In this document: in pieces, positions 16,547 to 24,486 of the stretch
Layout: the number at the start of each line of letters is the position of its first letter
Numbering within the stretch: the stretch's first letter is position 1
Origin: Streptomyces sp. NBC_00461
GTDB lineage: Bacteria; Actinomycetota; Actinomycetes; Streptomycetales; Streptomycetaceae
Direction: 5' to 3'
Length of the DNA stretch: 64,000 nucleotides
Assembly (NCBI RefSeq): GCF_036013935.1
Contig: NZ_CP107902.1
Location: forward strand, 7,287,001-7,351,000
Notes under the pieces: generated by a model
Databases searched by the model: none
Told to the model about the DNA's origin: nothing
Seen by the model: only the letters and a program-made list of their open reading frames with translations
Program-made: the position numbers and the translations under genes

Positions 16547-16707
16547 TGACGCTCGTTTGACGCTCCGGGCGCCCGCACGCGGCGCGGCAAGCCTAAAAAT
16601 GGGCCCTGACCTGGCCTTTTCCGATACTCGATCAGGCCGACATCCTTCCGATGACGCATCACGTGGAGTGCGCGGCGATCCTTGAGCCGGTGGCCAAGGG
16701 CTCCTGA
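16547..16707 (+). repeat. Second copy of the RNA methyltransferase gene end (att-like repeat)
   Basis: Positions 16646-16707 align without gaps to the last 62 bases of the methyltransferase gene (7251-7312). They encode FPMTHHVECAAILEPVAKGS and a stop. The 62 bases are about 97% identical to the copy at 24037. The similarity to that copy extends about 100 bp upstream, to the motif TGACGCTCGTTTGACGCT at 16547. No methyltransferase coding precedes it. It reads as an attachment-site scar. Confidence 0.65.
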
Positions 16708-16768
16708 ACTGCAGTTTTGTGTGTGCGTCCCCGTGTTCATCCGTTCGTCCCCGGCGGCCTGATAGGCC

Positions 16769-16840
16769 TGGCCCGGCACAGCAACAAGCCCTCTACCTGC
16801 GGGAAACCGCAGGTAGAGGGCTTGTTGCTGTGCCGGGCCA
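16769..16840. other. Perfect 34-bp inverted repeat with GAAA loop
   Basis: Arms 16769-16802 and 16807-16840 are exactly complementary over 34 bp around a GAAA tetraloop. This is far longer than a normal terminator. It lies just behind the gene-tail repeat and has no downstream T-run. It may be a strong terminator, an element end, or a folded RNA; the sequence does not decide. Confidence 0.85.
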
Positions 16841-17207
16841 CGGGGAGTGGGATCTGAATTGATCAACCTGATGGAACGGGTTTCTGATCAACTTCACCGT
16901 CCCACAAGATCAGTTCTGTGTGAACCGACGAGGCGGAAACGAGCGGGGGCATGTCCCGTTCTCGGTCGACCGGACCGCCAATCCGCCCGGAGGATCTCGC
17001 CTCTGTCCCCTTGGGGGACGAGAACGAAAAGTCACTGAACAGACATGGAAAAGGTGCACCAACGATGAAGCTCACGCTGCGCCGGAACGGGCGCAAGCTC
17101 GGGCCAGGCGGGGCTGCGTCGTGAACTGCACAGCGACGACAACCAGAACGCCGCCCCGACCACACGGTTCTCCTCCCAGGTCCGGCTGCCCGTCACGCAG
17201 GCGGCTG
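16841..17207. other. Non-coding or decayed spacer
   Basis: No convincing gene on either strand. A start-like ATG at 17065 opens only a 19-residue frame (MKLTLRRNGRKLGPGGAAS). A short inverted repeat flanks CCCCTTGGGG near 17015. The segment separates the hairpin from the end of rbsD. Confidence 0.4.
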
Positions 17208-17603
17208 TCACGGGGTGAAGGGGACCCCCGCGCGGAGGAGCACGTTGGCGTAGAAGGTGTCCTCGCCCGTCCGTACGGCGAACTTGACGTCCCGGACCCT
17301 GGCCTTGAACTCGTCGTGGTCGATGGGTTCGGGGTCGAGCCCGAAGGAGCGCAGGCCGGTGTGGACGGTGGGGTTGACCTCGCGGATCTTGTCGGTCACC
17401 CAGCTGTGCTCGACGACGATCTCGTTGAGCACGGTCTGGACGACGTCCAGGAACGGGGATTGGCCGTACCGGTAGCCGAGATCCACGACGGGGGTGTCGG
17501 GTGCCAGGGGGAGCCCGGCGTCGCTGATCACGAAGGTGTCGGTGTGGCGGAGACCGGCGATCAGCCCGGCCAGCTCGCGGTGGATGATGCCCTTGCGCTG
17601 CAC
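17208..17603 (-). CDS. rbsD: D-ribose pyranase
   Basis: A 131-residue RbsD/FucU-family mutarotase that interconverts beta-pyranose and furanose forms of D-ribose so that ribokinase can use it. Family features are the N-terminal GIIHRELAGLIAGLRHTD with the catalytic His, ISDAGLPLAPDTPVVDLGYR, and the C-terminal VRTGEDTFYANVLLRAGVPF. It starts with GTG 4 nt behind rbsK and is the last gene of the ribose operon. Confidence 0.93.
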   Translation of the reverse strand: MQRKGIIHRELAGLIAGLRHTDTFVISDAGLPLAPDTPVVDLGYRYGQSPFLDVVQTVLNEIVVEHSWVTDKIREVNPTVHTGLRSFGLDPEPIDHDEFKARVRDVKFAVRTGEDTFYANVLLRAGVPFTP

Positions 17604-17607
17604 GGGT

Positions 17608-18579
17608 TCAGTCCTTTTCGGTAGGGGGAGTGGTGGGGGCGAGGGCGCGCAGCGTGGCCAGGCCGGCGTACTGCTGGGGCGCACCCGAGACCCGTACGGC
17701 CAGGGAGCCCGCGGCGATGCCGAGGCGTGCGGCGTCCAGGAGCGAGTCACCGGCGGCGAGCCGGGCGGCGAGCACTCCGGCGAAGGCGTCACCGGCGCCC
17801 GTGGTGTCCACGACGGTCGCGGGGACGGCCGGGAGCGCCGTGGAGACGCCGTCGGCGTCGGTGACGATGGCGCCCGCCTCGCCCAGGGTGGTGACCACGG
17901 CCTTGGCACCCCGGGCGTGCAGCGCGTCGTGCGCCTTCCGTACGGACGCTTCGTCCGGCGTGACCTCAGCATCTTTGTCCGTCGCCAACTGGCCTGACAC
18001 CACCGCCTGTTCGTGCTCGTTCACGATGAGCACGTCACAGCGGGCGATCAGGTCGTCGGGGAGTTCGGCGGCGGGGGCGGCGTTGAGGAGGAACCGTCCC
18101 CGGCAGGCGTCCGCCGCGCGGCGGACGACGTCCAGCGGGATCTCCAACTGGGCCAGTACGACGGCTGCTTGAGCCCCGAGGCCCTCGGTGGGGTCGCCCT
18201 CGGAGGGCCACTGGTGGTTGGCGCCGGCGACCACCACGATGGTGTTGTCGCCGGCCGCCGTGGTGATCCACGCGGTACCGGTCTCGGCGCCGGGCACCGT
18301 GGTCACCGCCTCGACGTCCACTCCGCCGGCGACCAGCCGGGCACGGGCCCGGTCCGCCTCGGCGTCCTCGCCCACCCGGGCGATCATCGCCGTACGAACG
18401 CCTCCGGAGGCCGCCGCGGCCGCCTGGTTGGCGCCCTTGCCACCGAGGGTGACGTACGCGGTACGGCCGAGGAGGGTCTCGCCGGGGGAGGGGAAGGCGT
18501 CGGCGACGACGACGTGGTCGATGTTCACCGAGCCGATCACCACGACCTGGGGTGACGTACCCGGCACGGCCTCAGGCAT
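17608..18579 (-). CDS. rbsK: Ribokinase
   Basis: A 323-residue PfkB-family kinase that phosphorylates D-ribose at O5. It has the N-terminal GSVNIDHVVVADAFPSPGET, the first PfkB signature GGKGANQAAAAA and the second signature VVDTTGAGDAFAGVLAARLA with the catalytic Asp. Length is normal. It overlaps the ATPase gene by 8 nt and precedes rbsD, a translationally coupled order. Confidence 0.93.
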   Translation of the reverse strand: MPEAVPGTSPQVVVIGSVNIDHVVVADAFPSPGETLLGRTAYVTLGGKGANQAAAAASGGVRTAMIARVGEDAEADRARARLVAGGVDVEAVTTVPGAETGTAWITTAAGDNTIVVVAGANHQWPSEGDPTEGLGAQAAVVLAQLEIPLDVVRRAADACRGRFLLNAAPAAELPDDLIARCDVLIVNEHEQAVVSGQLATDKDAEVTPDEASVRKAHDALHARGAKAVVTTLGEAGAIVTDADGVSTALPAVPATVVDTTGAGDAFAGVLAARLAAGDSLLDAARLGIAAGSLAVRVSGAPQQYAGLATLRALAPTTPPTEKD

Positions 18580-19411
18580 GCGCGTCCCCTTGCACGGCCC
18601 CGGTGATCAGCCCGACCAGCTCGTCACCCGTGGTGGCGGAGACGGTCCGCCGCGCGGCGGACCGGCCTCGGCGCAGTACGTACGCGGTGTCGGCGACCCG
18701 GAGCACCTGCGCCATGTCGTGGCTGATCAGCAGCACGGTCACCGACGCCTCGCGGAGCCGGGCGATGAGCTCCTCCACGGCCGCCGTCTCCCGGACGCCC
18801 AGCGCTGCGGTCGGCTCGTCCATGATGACCAGGGTGCGGCCCCAGTTGGCCGCGCGGGCGATGGCGATGCACTGCCGCTGACCGCCCGACATCCGCCGCA
18901 CGGTGGCCCGTACGTTCGGCACGTTCACGTCCAGCCGGGACAGGATGTCGCTGCTCTGGGCGATCATGGACTTCTTGTCCAGCACCCGGAACGGGCCGAA
19001 GCCGCTGGTCAGCTCGTGGTTGAGGTAGAGGTTCTGCCAGACCGGGAGGTCCTCGATGAGGCCGAGGGTCTGGTACACCGTCTCGATGCCCAACTGCCGG
19101 GCGTCGTCGGGGGAGTGGAACCGGACCTGCTCGCCCCGGAAGCGGATCTCGCCCGCGTCCTGCGGGTGCACACCGGTCAGACAGCGCACCAGCGTGGACT
19201 TGCCCGCGCCGTTGTCGCCGAGGAGCGCGGTGACCTCGCCGGGGGCCAGCTTCAGGTCCACGCCCTGGAGCGCCTGGACCGCGCCGAAGGACTTGCGCAG
19301 CCCGGTGATCTCCACGAGCGGCGAGACGACCTGACTGGCCGAGGCGGCGCTCTGGGTGGCGGCCGGGGCGGCGGAGGATGTGCCCGTCACACGGGCCGGA
19401 GTGTCCGTCAT
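18572..19411 (-). CDS. Sugar ABC transporter ATPase, single-domain (ribose type)
   Basis: A 279-residue ABC ATPase with Walker A GDNGAGKST, signature MSGGQRQCIAIARA, Walker B TLVIMDEPTAALG and switch His ISHD. E. coli RbsA has two such domains in tandem; here there is only one, as in FrcA-type importers, so two copies must pair. The Ala/Ser/Thr-rich N-terminus (first about 30 residues) is likely flexible. It lies between permease and ribokinase genes in the ribose operon. Confidence 0.88.
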   Translation of the reverse strand: MTDTPARVTGTSSAAPAATQSAASASQVVSPLVEITGLRKSFGAVQALQGVDLKLAPGEVTALLGDNGAGKSTLVRCLTGVHPQDAGEIRFRGEQVRFHSPDDARQLGIETVYQTLGLIEDLPVWQNLYLNHELTSGFGPFRVLDKKSMIAQSSDILSRLDVNVPNVRATVRRMSGGQRQCIAIARAANWGRTLVIMDEPTAALGVRETAAVEELIARLREASVTVLLISHDMAQVLRVADTAYVLRRGRSAARRTVSATTGDELVGLITGAVQGDAHA

Positions 19412-19423
19412 GGCTGGCTTCTC

Positions 19424-20383
19424 CTACTTCTGGAACCGGGAGATGAAGGCCGCGCCGAGTACGACGGTGCCGACCGCGATGGGCTGGTAGTACTGCGAGA
19501 TGCCGAGCAGGGTGAACCCGTTGATGAGGCTCTGGAGCAGCAACGCGCCGGTCACCGTGCCGAACACGGAGGCCTTCCCGCCGAACAGGCTGGACCCGCC
19601 GAGGACCACCGCCGCGATGGAGCTGAGCAGCAGGTCGGTCTGGAGGCTGGGGTCGGCGCCGCCCGTGCGGGCCACGAACAGCACGGCCGCGACCCCGCAG
19701 GCCAGCCCGGAACTCGCGTACGCGATCAGCCGGATACGGTTGACGTGGATGCCCACACCCCGCGCGGCCTCGATGTTGCCGCCGGTCGACAGCAGATAGG
19801 TGCCGGTACGGGTGCGGTAGAGAAGGAAGCCCACCAGCACGGCCACCACGAAGGCCAGTACCCAGAACCAGCGCACCGGGCCGATGCCGTTGATCGCCAG
19901 AGCGCGCAGGAAGTCCGAGTTCACGGGGACGGTGTTGCCGCTGGTCAGCAGCAGGGTGAGACCGCTGACCACGGAGAGCGAGCCGAGGGTGACGATGAAG
20001 TCGGTCATGTTCAGCCGGGCCACCAGCAGACCGTTGACCACGCCCACCGCCAGCCCGGCCAGCAGGGCCAGGCCGACGGAGACGGTCAGTCCCCAGCCAC
20101 TGGTGTAGGCGTACCCGAGGACCGCCGCCGACCAGGGCAGGTTGGAGCCCACCGAGAGGTCGATACCGGCGACGGTGACCACCAGCTGCTGGCCCATGGC
20201 GAGGACCAGCAGGATCGAGGCCGACACCAGCAGGTCGCTGATGTTGGACGTCGTGAGGAAGTCGGGCGTGGCGATGAAGAAGATGAGGAACACCACGCCC
20301 AGCCCGATCGGGGCGGCGTAGCGTGCCGCCGCCTCGACCGAGAAGTCCAGGCCGAGCCGGCCCGGCGCCTGAGTGTCAGCCAT
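19424..20383 (-). CDS. rbsC: Sugar ABC transporter permease (RbsC-like)
   Basis: A 319-residue BPD_transp_2-family permease. About ten hydrophobic segments start at YAAPIGLGVVFLIFFIATPD. The conserved GIDLSVGSNLPWSAAVLGYA loop and VNGLLVARLNMTDFIVTLGS are typical of ribose/galactose permeases, with GGSSLFGGKASVFGTVTGAL near the end. It forms the membrane channel with the single-domain ATPase downstream (12-nt gap). Confidence 0.9.
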   Translation of the reverse strand: MADTQAPGRLGLDFSVEAAARYAAPIGLGVVFLIFFIATPDFLTTSNISDLLVSASILLVLAMGQQLVVTVAGIDLSVGSNLPWSAAVLGYAYTSGWGLTVSVGLALLAGLAVGVVNGLLVARLNMTDFIVTLGSLSVVSGLTLLLTSGNTVPVNSDFLRALAINGIGPVRWFWVLAFVVAVLVGFLLYRTRTGTYLLSTGGNIEAARGVGIHVNRIRLIAYASSGLACGVAAVLFVARTGGADPSLQTDLLLSSIAAVVLGGSSLFGGKASVFGTVTGALLLQSLINGFTLLGISQYYQPIAVGTVVLGAAFISRFQK

Positions 20384-20390
20384 GATCAGA

Positions 20391-21464
20391 TCACTTCCCG
20401 GCCGAGAGCGGGTTTTCGAACGGGACGAACGGCTGCGGGACGGAGCTGATCGCCTTGTCCACGTTGGTGGAGTCGATCAGGGCGATCGGGGCGACGATCC
20501 GGCTGGGCACCTTCTTCTTGGCGACCAGGTCGATGCAGGCCTGCACGGCCAACTGGCCCTCGGCGTACGGGTACTGGGAGATCGTGCCGCTGAGGGTGCC
20601 CGCCTTGACCGCCTCCAGCGCGGCGCTGATGCCGTCCACCGAGATGATGGAGACCTTGCCGGTCAGGCCGGCGTTGCGGACCGCCTGCGCGGCGCCCAGA
20701 CCCATGGTGTCGTTGGCGGCGAAGATACCGGTGATCTTCGGGTGGGCCTTGAGGATGGCCTCGGTGACCGTCTGCCCCTTGGCCTGGTCGTAGTCGGCGG
20801 GCTGGGTGGCGACGATGTCCAGCTTGCCCGCGACCTTCTCCGTGAAGCCCTTCTGGCGGTTGATGCCGTTCTGCTCACCGGCGATGCCCTGGAGGATGGC
20901 CACCTCGCCCTTGCCGCCCATGAGCTTCAGCAGGCCCTCGCCCGCCTGCTGACCCGCCGACAGGTTGTCCGAGCCGATGAACGAGGCGTACGACACCCCG
21001 GCCTGCTTCGAGGCGTTCGCGTCGATCTGGGTGTCCAGGTTGAGGATCGGGATCTTCTTCTGGGCGACCGGGACGAGCGGGGTGATCACGTTGGTGGCGT
21101 TGACCGGTACGACGCCGAAGCAGTTGTAGCCCTGGCCCGCGAGGGTGGAGATCTTGGCGTTCTCACCCGTGCTGTCGGTCTCCGACGCGCCCGCCTGGAC
21201 CTCCACCTTGACGCCCTGCTTCTTGCCCTCGGCTATCGCGCCGTCGCGCAGCGCCGCCCAGTAGGGGTTGGTGAAGTTCCGGGTGACGATGGCGATCTTC
21301 GCCTCGCCCGACTTGCTGCCGCTGTCGGAGCTGTCCCCGCCCCGGCCGCAACCGGCCACCACCAGCAGCATCGTCGCGGCGGCGGCGACAGCGGTGGCGG
21401 AACGGACTCTGCGTGCGGTGCGGTTGGCGGTGGCGCCGGAGTCGGCGGTGACGTTGGTGTTCAT
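20391..21464 (-). CDS. rbsB: Sugar-binding lipoprotein of the ribose ABC transporter
   Basis: A 357-residue periplasmic-binding protein of the type I sugar family. A signal peptide ends in the lipobox VVAGC (Cys about 39), so it is membrane-anchored. The mature protein starts with the disordered linker GRGGDSSDSGSKSG and has KIAIVTRNFTNPYWAALRDG, the hinge region GIFAANDTMGLGAAQAV and ISVDGISAALEAVKAG. It leads the transport operon 7 nt before the permease gene. Ribose specificity is inferred from rbsK/rbsD. Confidence 0.88.
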   Translation of the reverse strand: MNTNVTADSGATANRTARRVRSATAVAAAATMLLVVAGCGRGGDSSDSGSKSGEAKIAIVTRNFTNPYWAALRDGAIAEGKKQGVKVEVQAGASETDSTGENAKISTLAGQGYNCFGVVPVNATNVITPLVPVAQKKIPILNLDTQIDANASKQAGVSYASFIGSDNLSAGQQAGEGLLKLMGGKGEVAILQGIAGEQNGINRQKGFTEKVAGKLDIVATQPADYDQAKGQTVTEAILKAHPKITGIFAANDTMGLGAAQAVRNAGLTGKVSIISVDGISAALEAVKAGTLSGTISQYPYAEGQLAVQACIDLVAKKKVPSRIVAPIALIDSTNVDKAISSVPQPFVPFENPLSAGK

Positions 21465-21806
21465 GGGAGTGCCTTTCGTCGCGTCATTGCGTCAAAACGG
21501 GGTGGCGTGGGGTCCGCGCGGGGCGCGGGGCGCGCGGGGTGGCCCGGACTCCGAGGCCGGGGGAGGCTGAGTCGGAGACCGGGAGTCTGGGAGTCCGTAA
21601 GTCCGGGACCGGGGGCCGAGTTTGAGGTCGGGGCCAGGTGAGCCGGGGCGCACGGTGAGGCCGTAGTCCGTCGTACGGATCAGGTGAGTCGTACGAGTCG
21701 TACGGGATGTACGCGGCGTACGGTCGGGCATTTCGGTGCGAGCCGGGAGCCGTGACCGGTCACCCGCTCTGCCCGCTCGCCCGCCGTCGCTATAAGCGCG
21801 CGCCGA
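21465..21806. promoter_or_regulatory. Spacer between lacI and rbsB with phased GTACG repeats
   Basis: The 342-bp gap has a G-rich half and an array of five GTACG motifs starting at 21673, 21691, 21700, 21709 and 21718, spaced 18, 9, 9 and 9 bp. No gene is visible. The array is 209-258 bp upstream of rbsB and may be a regulator-binding region or a simple repeat. Confidence 0.5.
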
Positions 21807-22832
21807 TCATCGAGTCGCCCCGGCGAGGTCCGGGCAGCCGCAGGAGCCGCGGGCGATCAGGGTGGTGGGGTGGGTGATGCGCCGTACCGGGAGGGTGGGG
21901 TCGGCGATCTTGGCCAGGAGCCACTCGACGGCCGAGCGGCCCAGCTCGTCGAAGGGCTGCTGCATGGTGGTGAGCGCGGGCACCGTGTACTCGCTGCCGT
22001 CGATACCGTCGAAGGCGCAGACCGCCACGTCGTCGGGGACGCGCAGTCCCAGTTCGGCGGCGGCGCGCAGGACGCCGATGGCCTGCTCGTCACTCGCCAC
22101 GAAGAGCGCGTCCGGATGCCCCGCCTCCGCGAGCATCCGCCGGCCGGCCCGGTACCCGTCGGCCCGTCCGAACGGCACATGCGTCAGCGACGCGCTCTCC
22201 GGATCCCGCCCGGCCTCGACGAGGGCCCGGCGCCAGCCCGCGACCCGGTCGACCGTCGGATGCACGCCCTCCAGCCCGGCAATGCACCCGATCCGCTGCC
22301 GGCCGTGAGCGAGTAGATGGGAGGTGGCCTGGTACGCGCCGCCCTCGTTGTCGGTGAGCACCTGCGTCGCCCCCGGCAGCTCCAGCTCGCGGTCGAGCAC
22401 CAGCCGGGGCACGGTCGTCTGCTCGGACAGCTCCGCGACCCAACTGTGCGGGCCGTGGATCGGGACCACGATGAGCCCGTCCACCTGCCGGTCGAGCAGG
22501 GTCCGGATGTACGTCGCCTCGCGGGCGTCGTCACCCATCGCGTTGCCCAGCAGCATCGTGTAGCCGGAGGCGAAGCCGACATCCTCGATGACGCGGGCCA
22601 GCTCGGCGAAGAAGGGGTTGGAGTTGTCGGGCACGACCAGCCCGAAGGTCATGGTCCGCGAGGTCTTCAGGGACCGGGCCACCACGTTGGGGCGGTAGCC
22701 GAGCTCGTCTATCGCCGCGAGGATCCGTTCGCGGGTGGCGGGGGCGACCTTGCGGGGGCCGTTGTTGAGGACGTAGCTGACCAGGGCCTCGGAGGTGCCC
22801 GCCAGGCGCGCCACGTCGCGGCGAGTTGCCAT
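21807..22832 (-). CDS. LacI-family transcriptional regulator of the ribose operon
   Basis: A 341-residue repressor with the N-terminal LacI helix-turn-helix TRRDVARLAGTSEALVSYVL followed by the hinge ILAAIDELGYRPNVVARSLK. A periplasmic-binding-like ligand domain follows (TFGLVVPDNSNPFFAELARV; LFVASDEQAIGVLRAAAELG; VCAFDGIDGSEYTVPALTTM). The second position of the recognition helix is Glu (SEALVS) where many LacI proteins have Thr/Pro. Four cysteines sit at the C-terminus (RGSCGCPDLAG). The ATG at 22832 follows GGAGGG. It lies upstream of rbsB on the same strand and probably senses ribose or its phosphate. Confidence 0.9.
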   Translation of the reverse strand: MATRRDVARLAGTSEALVSYVLNNGPRKVAPATRERILAAIDELGYRPNVVARSLKTSRTMTFGLVVPDNSNPFFAELARVIEDVGFASGYTMLLGNAMGDDAREATYIRTLLDRQVDGLIVVPIHGPHSWVAELSEQTTVPRLVLDRELELPGATQVLTDNEGGAYQATSHLLAHGRQRIGCIAGLEGVHPTVDRVAGWRRALVEAGRDPESASLTHVPFGRADGYRAGRRMLAEAGHPDALFVASDEQAIGVLRAAAELGLRVPDDVAVCAFDGIDGSEYTVPALTTMQQPFDELGRSAVEWLLAKIADPTLPVRRITHPTTLIARGSCGCPDLAGATR

Positions 22833-22871
22833 CAGACCCTCCTTCGGCTCGGGGGCTGCGTTCTGGAAGTA

Positions 22872-22898
22872 TCAACTCGTGTTGTCAACACGAGTTGA
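22872..22898. promoter_or_regulatory. 27-bp palindromic operator upstream of lacI
   Basis: A perfect 13-bp inverted repeat (TCAACTCGTGTTG and its complement) surrounds a single T, 40 bp before the LacI start. It is a likely autoregulatory LacI operator. The centre TTGTCAA could also belong to a -35 box. Confidence 0.7.
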
Positions 22899-23015
22899 TT
22901 CGGTTGCGTTGGATGAATATCGACTGCTGATCCGCCGATGCGCAAGAGGTTGCCCGAAATCCTTTGGTAAAGAGTTCGAAACCTTGCTTTGCAGGTGAAA
23001 CTCGGGCGGGACCTT

Positions 23016-23055
23016 GATCACCACCTCGGTGATCACCTGATCACCACCCTGATCA
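23016..23055. repeat. Cluster of GATCACC / GGTGATC motifs
   Basis: GATCACC occurs at 23016, 23031 and 23039 with one GGTGATC at 23028 and a further GATC at 23051. These form overlapping inverted repeats. It lies between the lacI promoter and a decayed gene and may be a regulator site of a lost gene. Confidence 0.4.
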
Positions 23056-23065
23056 TCGCGGCGGG

Positions 23066-23455
23066 ATGAATCCGCCGCCCTCCTGCGTTGGTGTTCGCCG
23101 AGGGCACCCCGGCCTGGACGCACGCTCTATCACCGCGACGAAACAGCCGAGGCCAGTGTTGCGTCGCCTGGCAGACGTCCGCGCGGACCGAGCCGAAGCC
23201 AGTGCCTTCGTCGAGGCGACCGGTGTGCACGTGGCCCCGCTGCTTGCCGCTGGATACTGGGCCCTCGATGATGAGTTCAAGGGCGACCCGTTCGATCTGG
23301 AGGGCGCGGTGACCGCTGTGGCGCTCAAGATCGAGGACGAGGGCGAGGCGCGGTGGATCGTCAACTGCCTAGACGTTCTTCAGGTATTCGACCGTGAAGA
23401 CGTCCAACTGCGCCTGGAACCGCTGTTGCGCCAGTGCGTGACGCTCCGCGTGTGA
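23066..23455 (+). CDS. Hypothetical protein, N-terminus doubtful
   Basis: From about 23160 the plus strand encodes a natural-looking acidic protein: RLADVRADRAEASAFVEATG, APLLAAGYWALDDEFKGDPF, VALKIEDEGEARWIVNCLDV and FDREDVQLRLEPLLRQC, ending at 23455. The first 30 residues of the open frame are low-complexity and no convincing start or ribosome-binding site is seen, so the gene may be 5'-truncated. I do not recognise a functional family. It lies in the debris between the ribose operon and the last tail repeat. Confidence 0.45.
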   Translation: MNPPPSCVGVRRGHPGLDARSITATKQPRPVLRRLADVRADRAEASAFVEATGVHVAPLLAAGYWALDDEFKGDPFDLEGAVTAVALKIEDEGEARWIVNCLDVLQVFDREDVQLRLEPLLRQCVTLRV

Positions 23456-23458
23456 GCG

Positions 23459-23830
23459 TGTGACACCCGGTCCGGCCGCCGGCATGTCCGGGCGGCCGGA
23501 CACCTTGCCGGTAGCCGACCAGACACGGTTGGTCCATCTCCGGGAGGCTCCTTGAGGACGTCGACTTCGCATACCCGCCCGGTGGCCGGGTCGGTCACGG
23601 TGAAGCGGGCCGACAGCGGGGCGGTCTCCAGCGCGTGCACCTTGGTGGTTTCACGACCCCTTGGGTCGGGCCGTGCAGCTGGTCCAGCGATTCCGGCAGA
23701 CGGCGCCGGAACTTCTCCGGTACAGCGCGAGGTCCTCGGCGACCACGCCCGACAGGTCGCTCGGCGTGGGGGCGGGGTGCTGTGGGCTGGAGGGAATGGC
23801 CCCATTCTGGCGGCCGGAGCAGTGGCGCGG
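23459..23830 (-). pseudogene. Frameshifted remnants of one or two small accessory proteins
   Basis: Minus-strand reading gives DLSGVVAEDLALYR, then in another frame KFRRRLPESLDQLHGPTQGV, then in a third VHALETAPLSARFTVTDPAT plus GRVCEVDVLKEPPGDG. The pieces are colinear and separated by frame changes, the pattern of a decayed gene or a fusion of two. The LDxLxGPTxGxV motif reminds me of small Streptomyces accessory proteins, but I cannot name a function. Confidence 0.45.
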
Positions 23831-23937
23831 GTCATGATGTCCGAGCCTGCGTCCGGAGTGAGCGATAGCGAGCTCGTGCGGGCGAGCTGGTCGGGCCGGC
23901 CTGTTCCGCCCGAAGACGAGGGATGGACTGTTGGTCA

Positions 23938-24098
23938 TGACGCTCGTTTGGCGCTCTGGTCGCCCGGGCGCGGCACCGTGAGCCGATAAATCGGCTCTGA
24001 CCTGGTCTTTTCCGTGACTCGCCCAGGCCGACATCCTTCCGATGACGCATCGCGTGGAGTGCGTGGCGATCCTTGAGCCGGTGGCCAAGGGCTCCTGA
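23938..24098 (+). repeat. Third copy of the RNA methyltransferase gene end (att-like repeat)
   Basis: Positions 24037-24098 match the last 62 bases of the methyltransferase gene without gaps (about 77% by eye). They encode FPMTHRVECVAILEPVAKGS and a stop. The block from TGACGCTCGTTTGGCGCT at 23938 is closely related to 16547-16707. It would mark the right end of the accessory zone. Confidence 0.65.
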
Positions 24099-24486
24099 CC
24101 TGTGCTCGTGACGCTCATCCGGTACTCGTTGTGACGGGGTGTCAGGCAGCCTTCGGGCAGCTCAAGCCCTTTCAAGCAGGCCGGAATGGGTGACGCCTGA
24201 CAGGCGTTTCCGCAGTCCACGAATCCGGAGCGTTTCGCGCGTCTCGTCGTGGGGACGGCTCGCAAGCAGCCGCCCCGGAGAGTTCGCCGAGACGCTGGAG
24301 CGGGTCACGAACGCCTGGGTCCGGAGGGCCGGCGGTCGACAGGGCATGACGAGACCATCCGCTCCGACGCACCGGGCGAGCAGTTTTTTGCGCCGCGGGC
24401 GATGCTGCGGTCGCCGTACTGGTCATGGCTACGCTTGGTGATGACACAGGATGCGAACCGCCCGCGTCGGTGGAACTCTCGACGTC
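24099..24486. other. Spacer before the S53 peptidase, no gene seen
   Basis: Both strands carry only low-complexity open frames. An A/T-rich island (AGCAGTTTTTTGCG near 24380) and TGGCTACGCTTGGTGATG before the peptidase start could hold its promoter, but no clear -35/-10 pair is evident. Confidence 0.3.
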
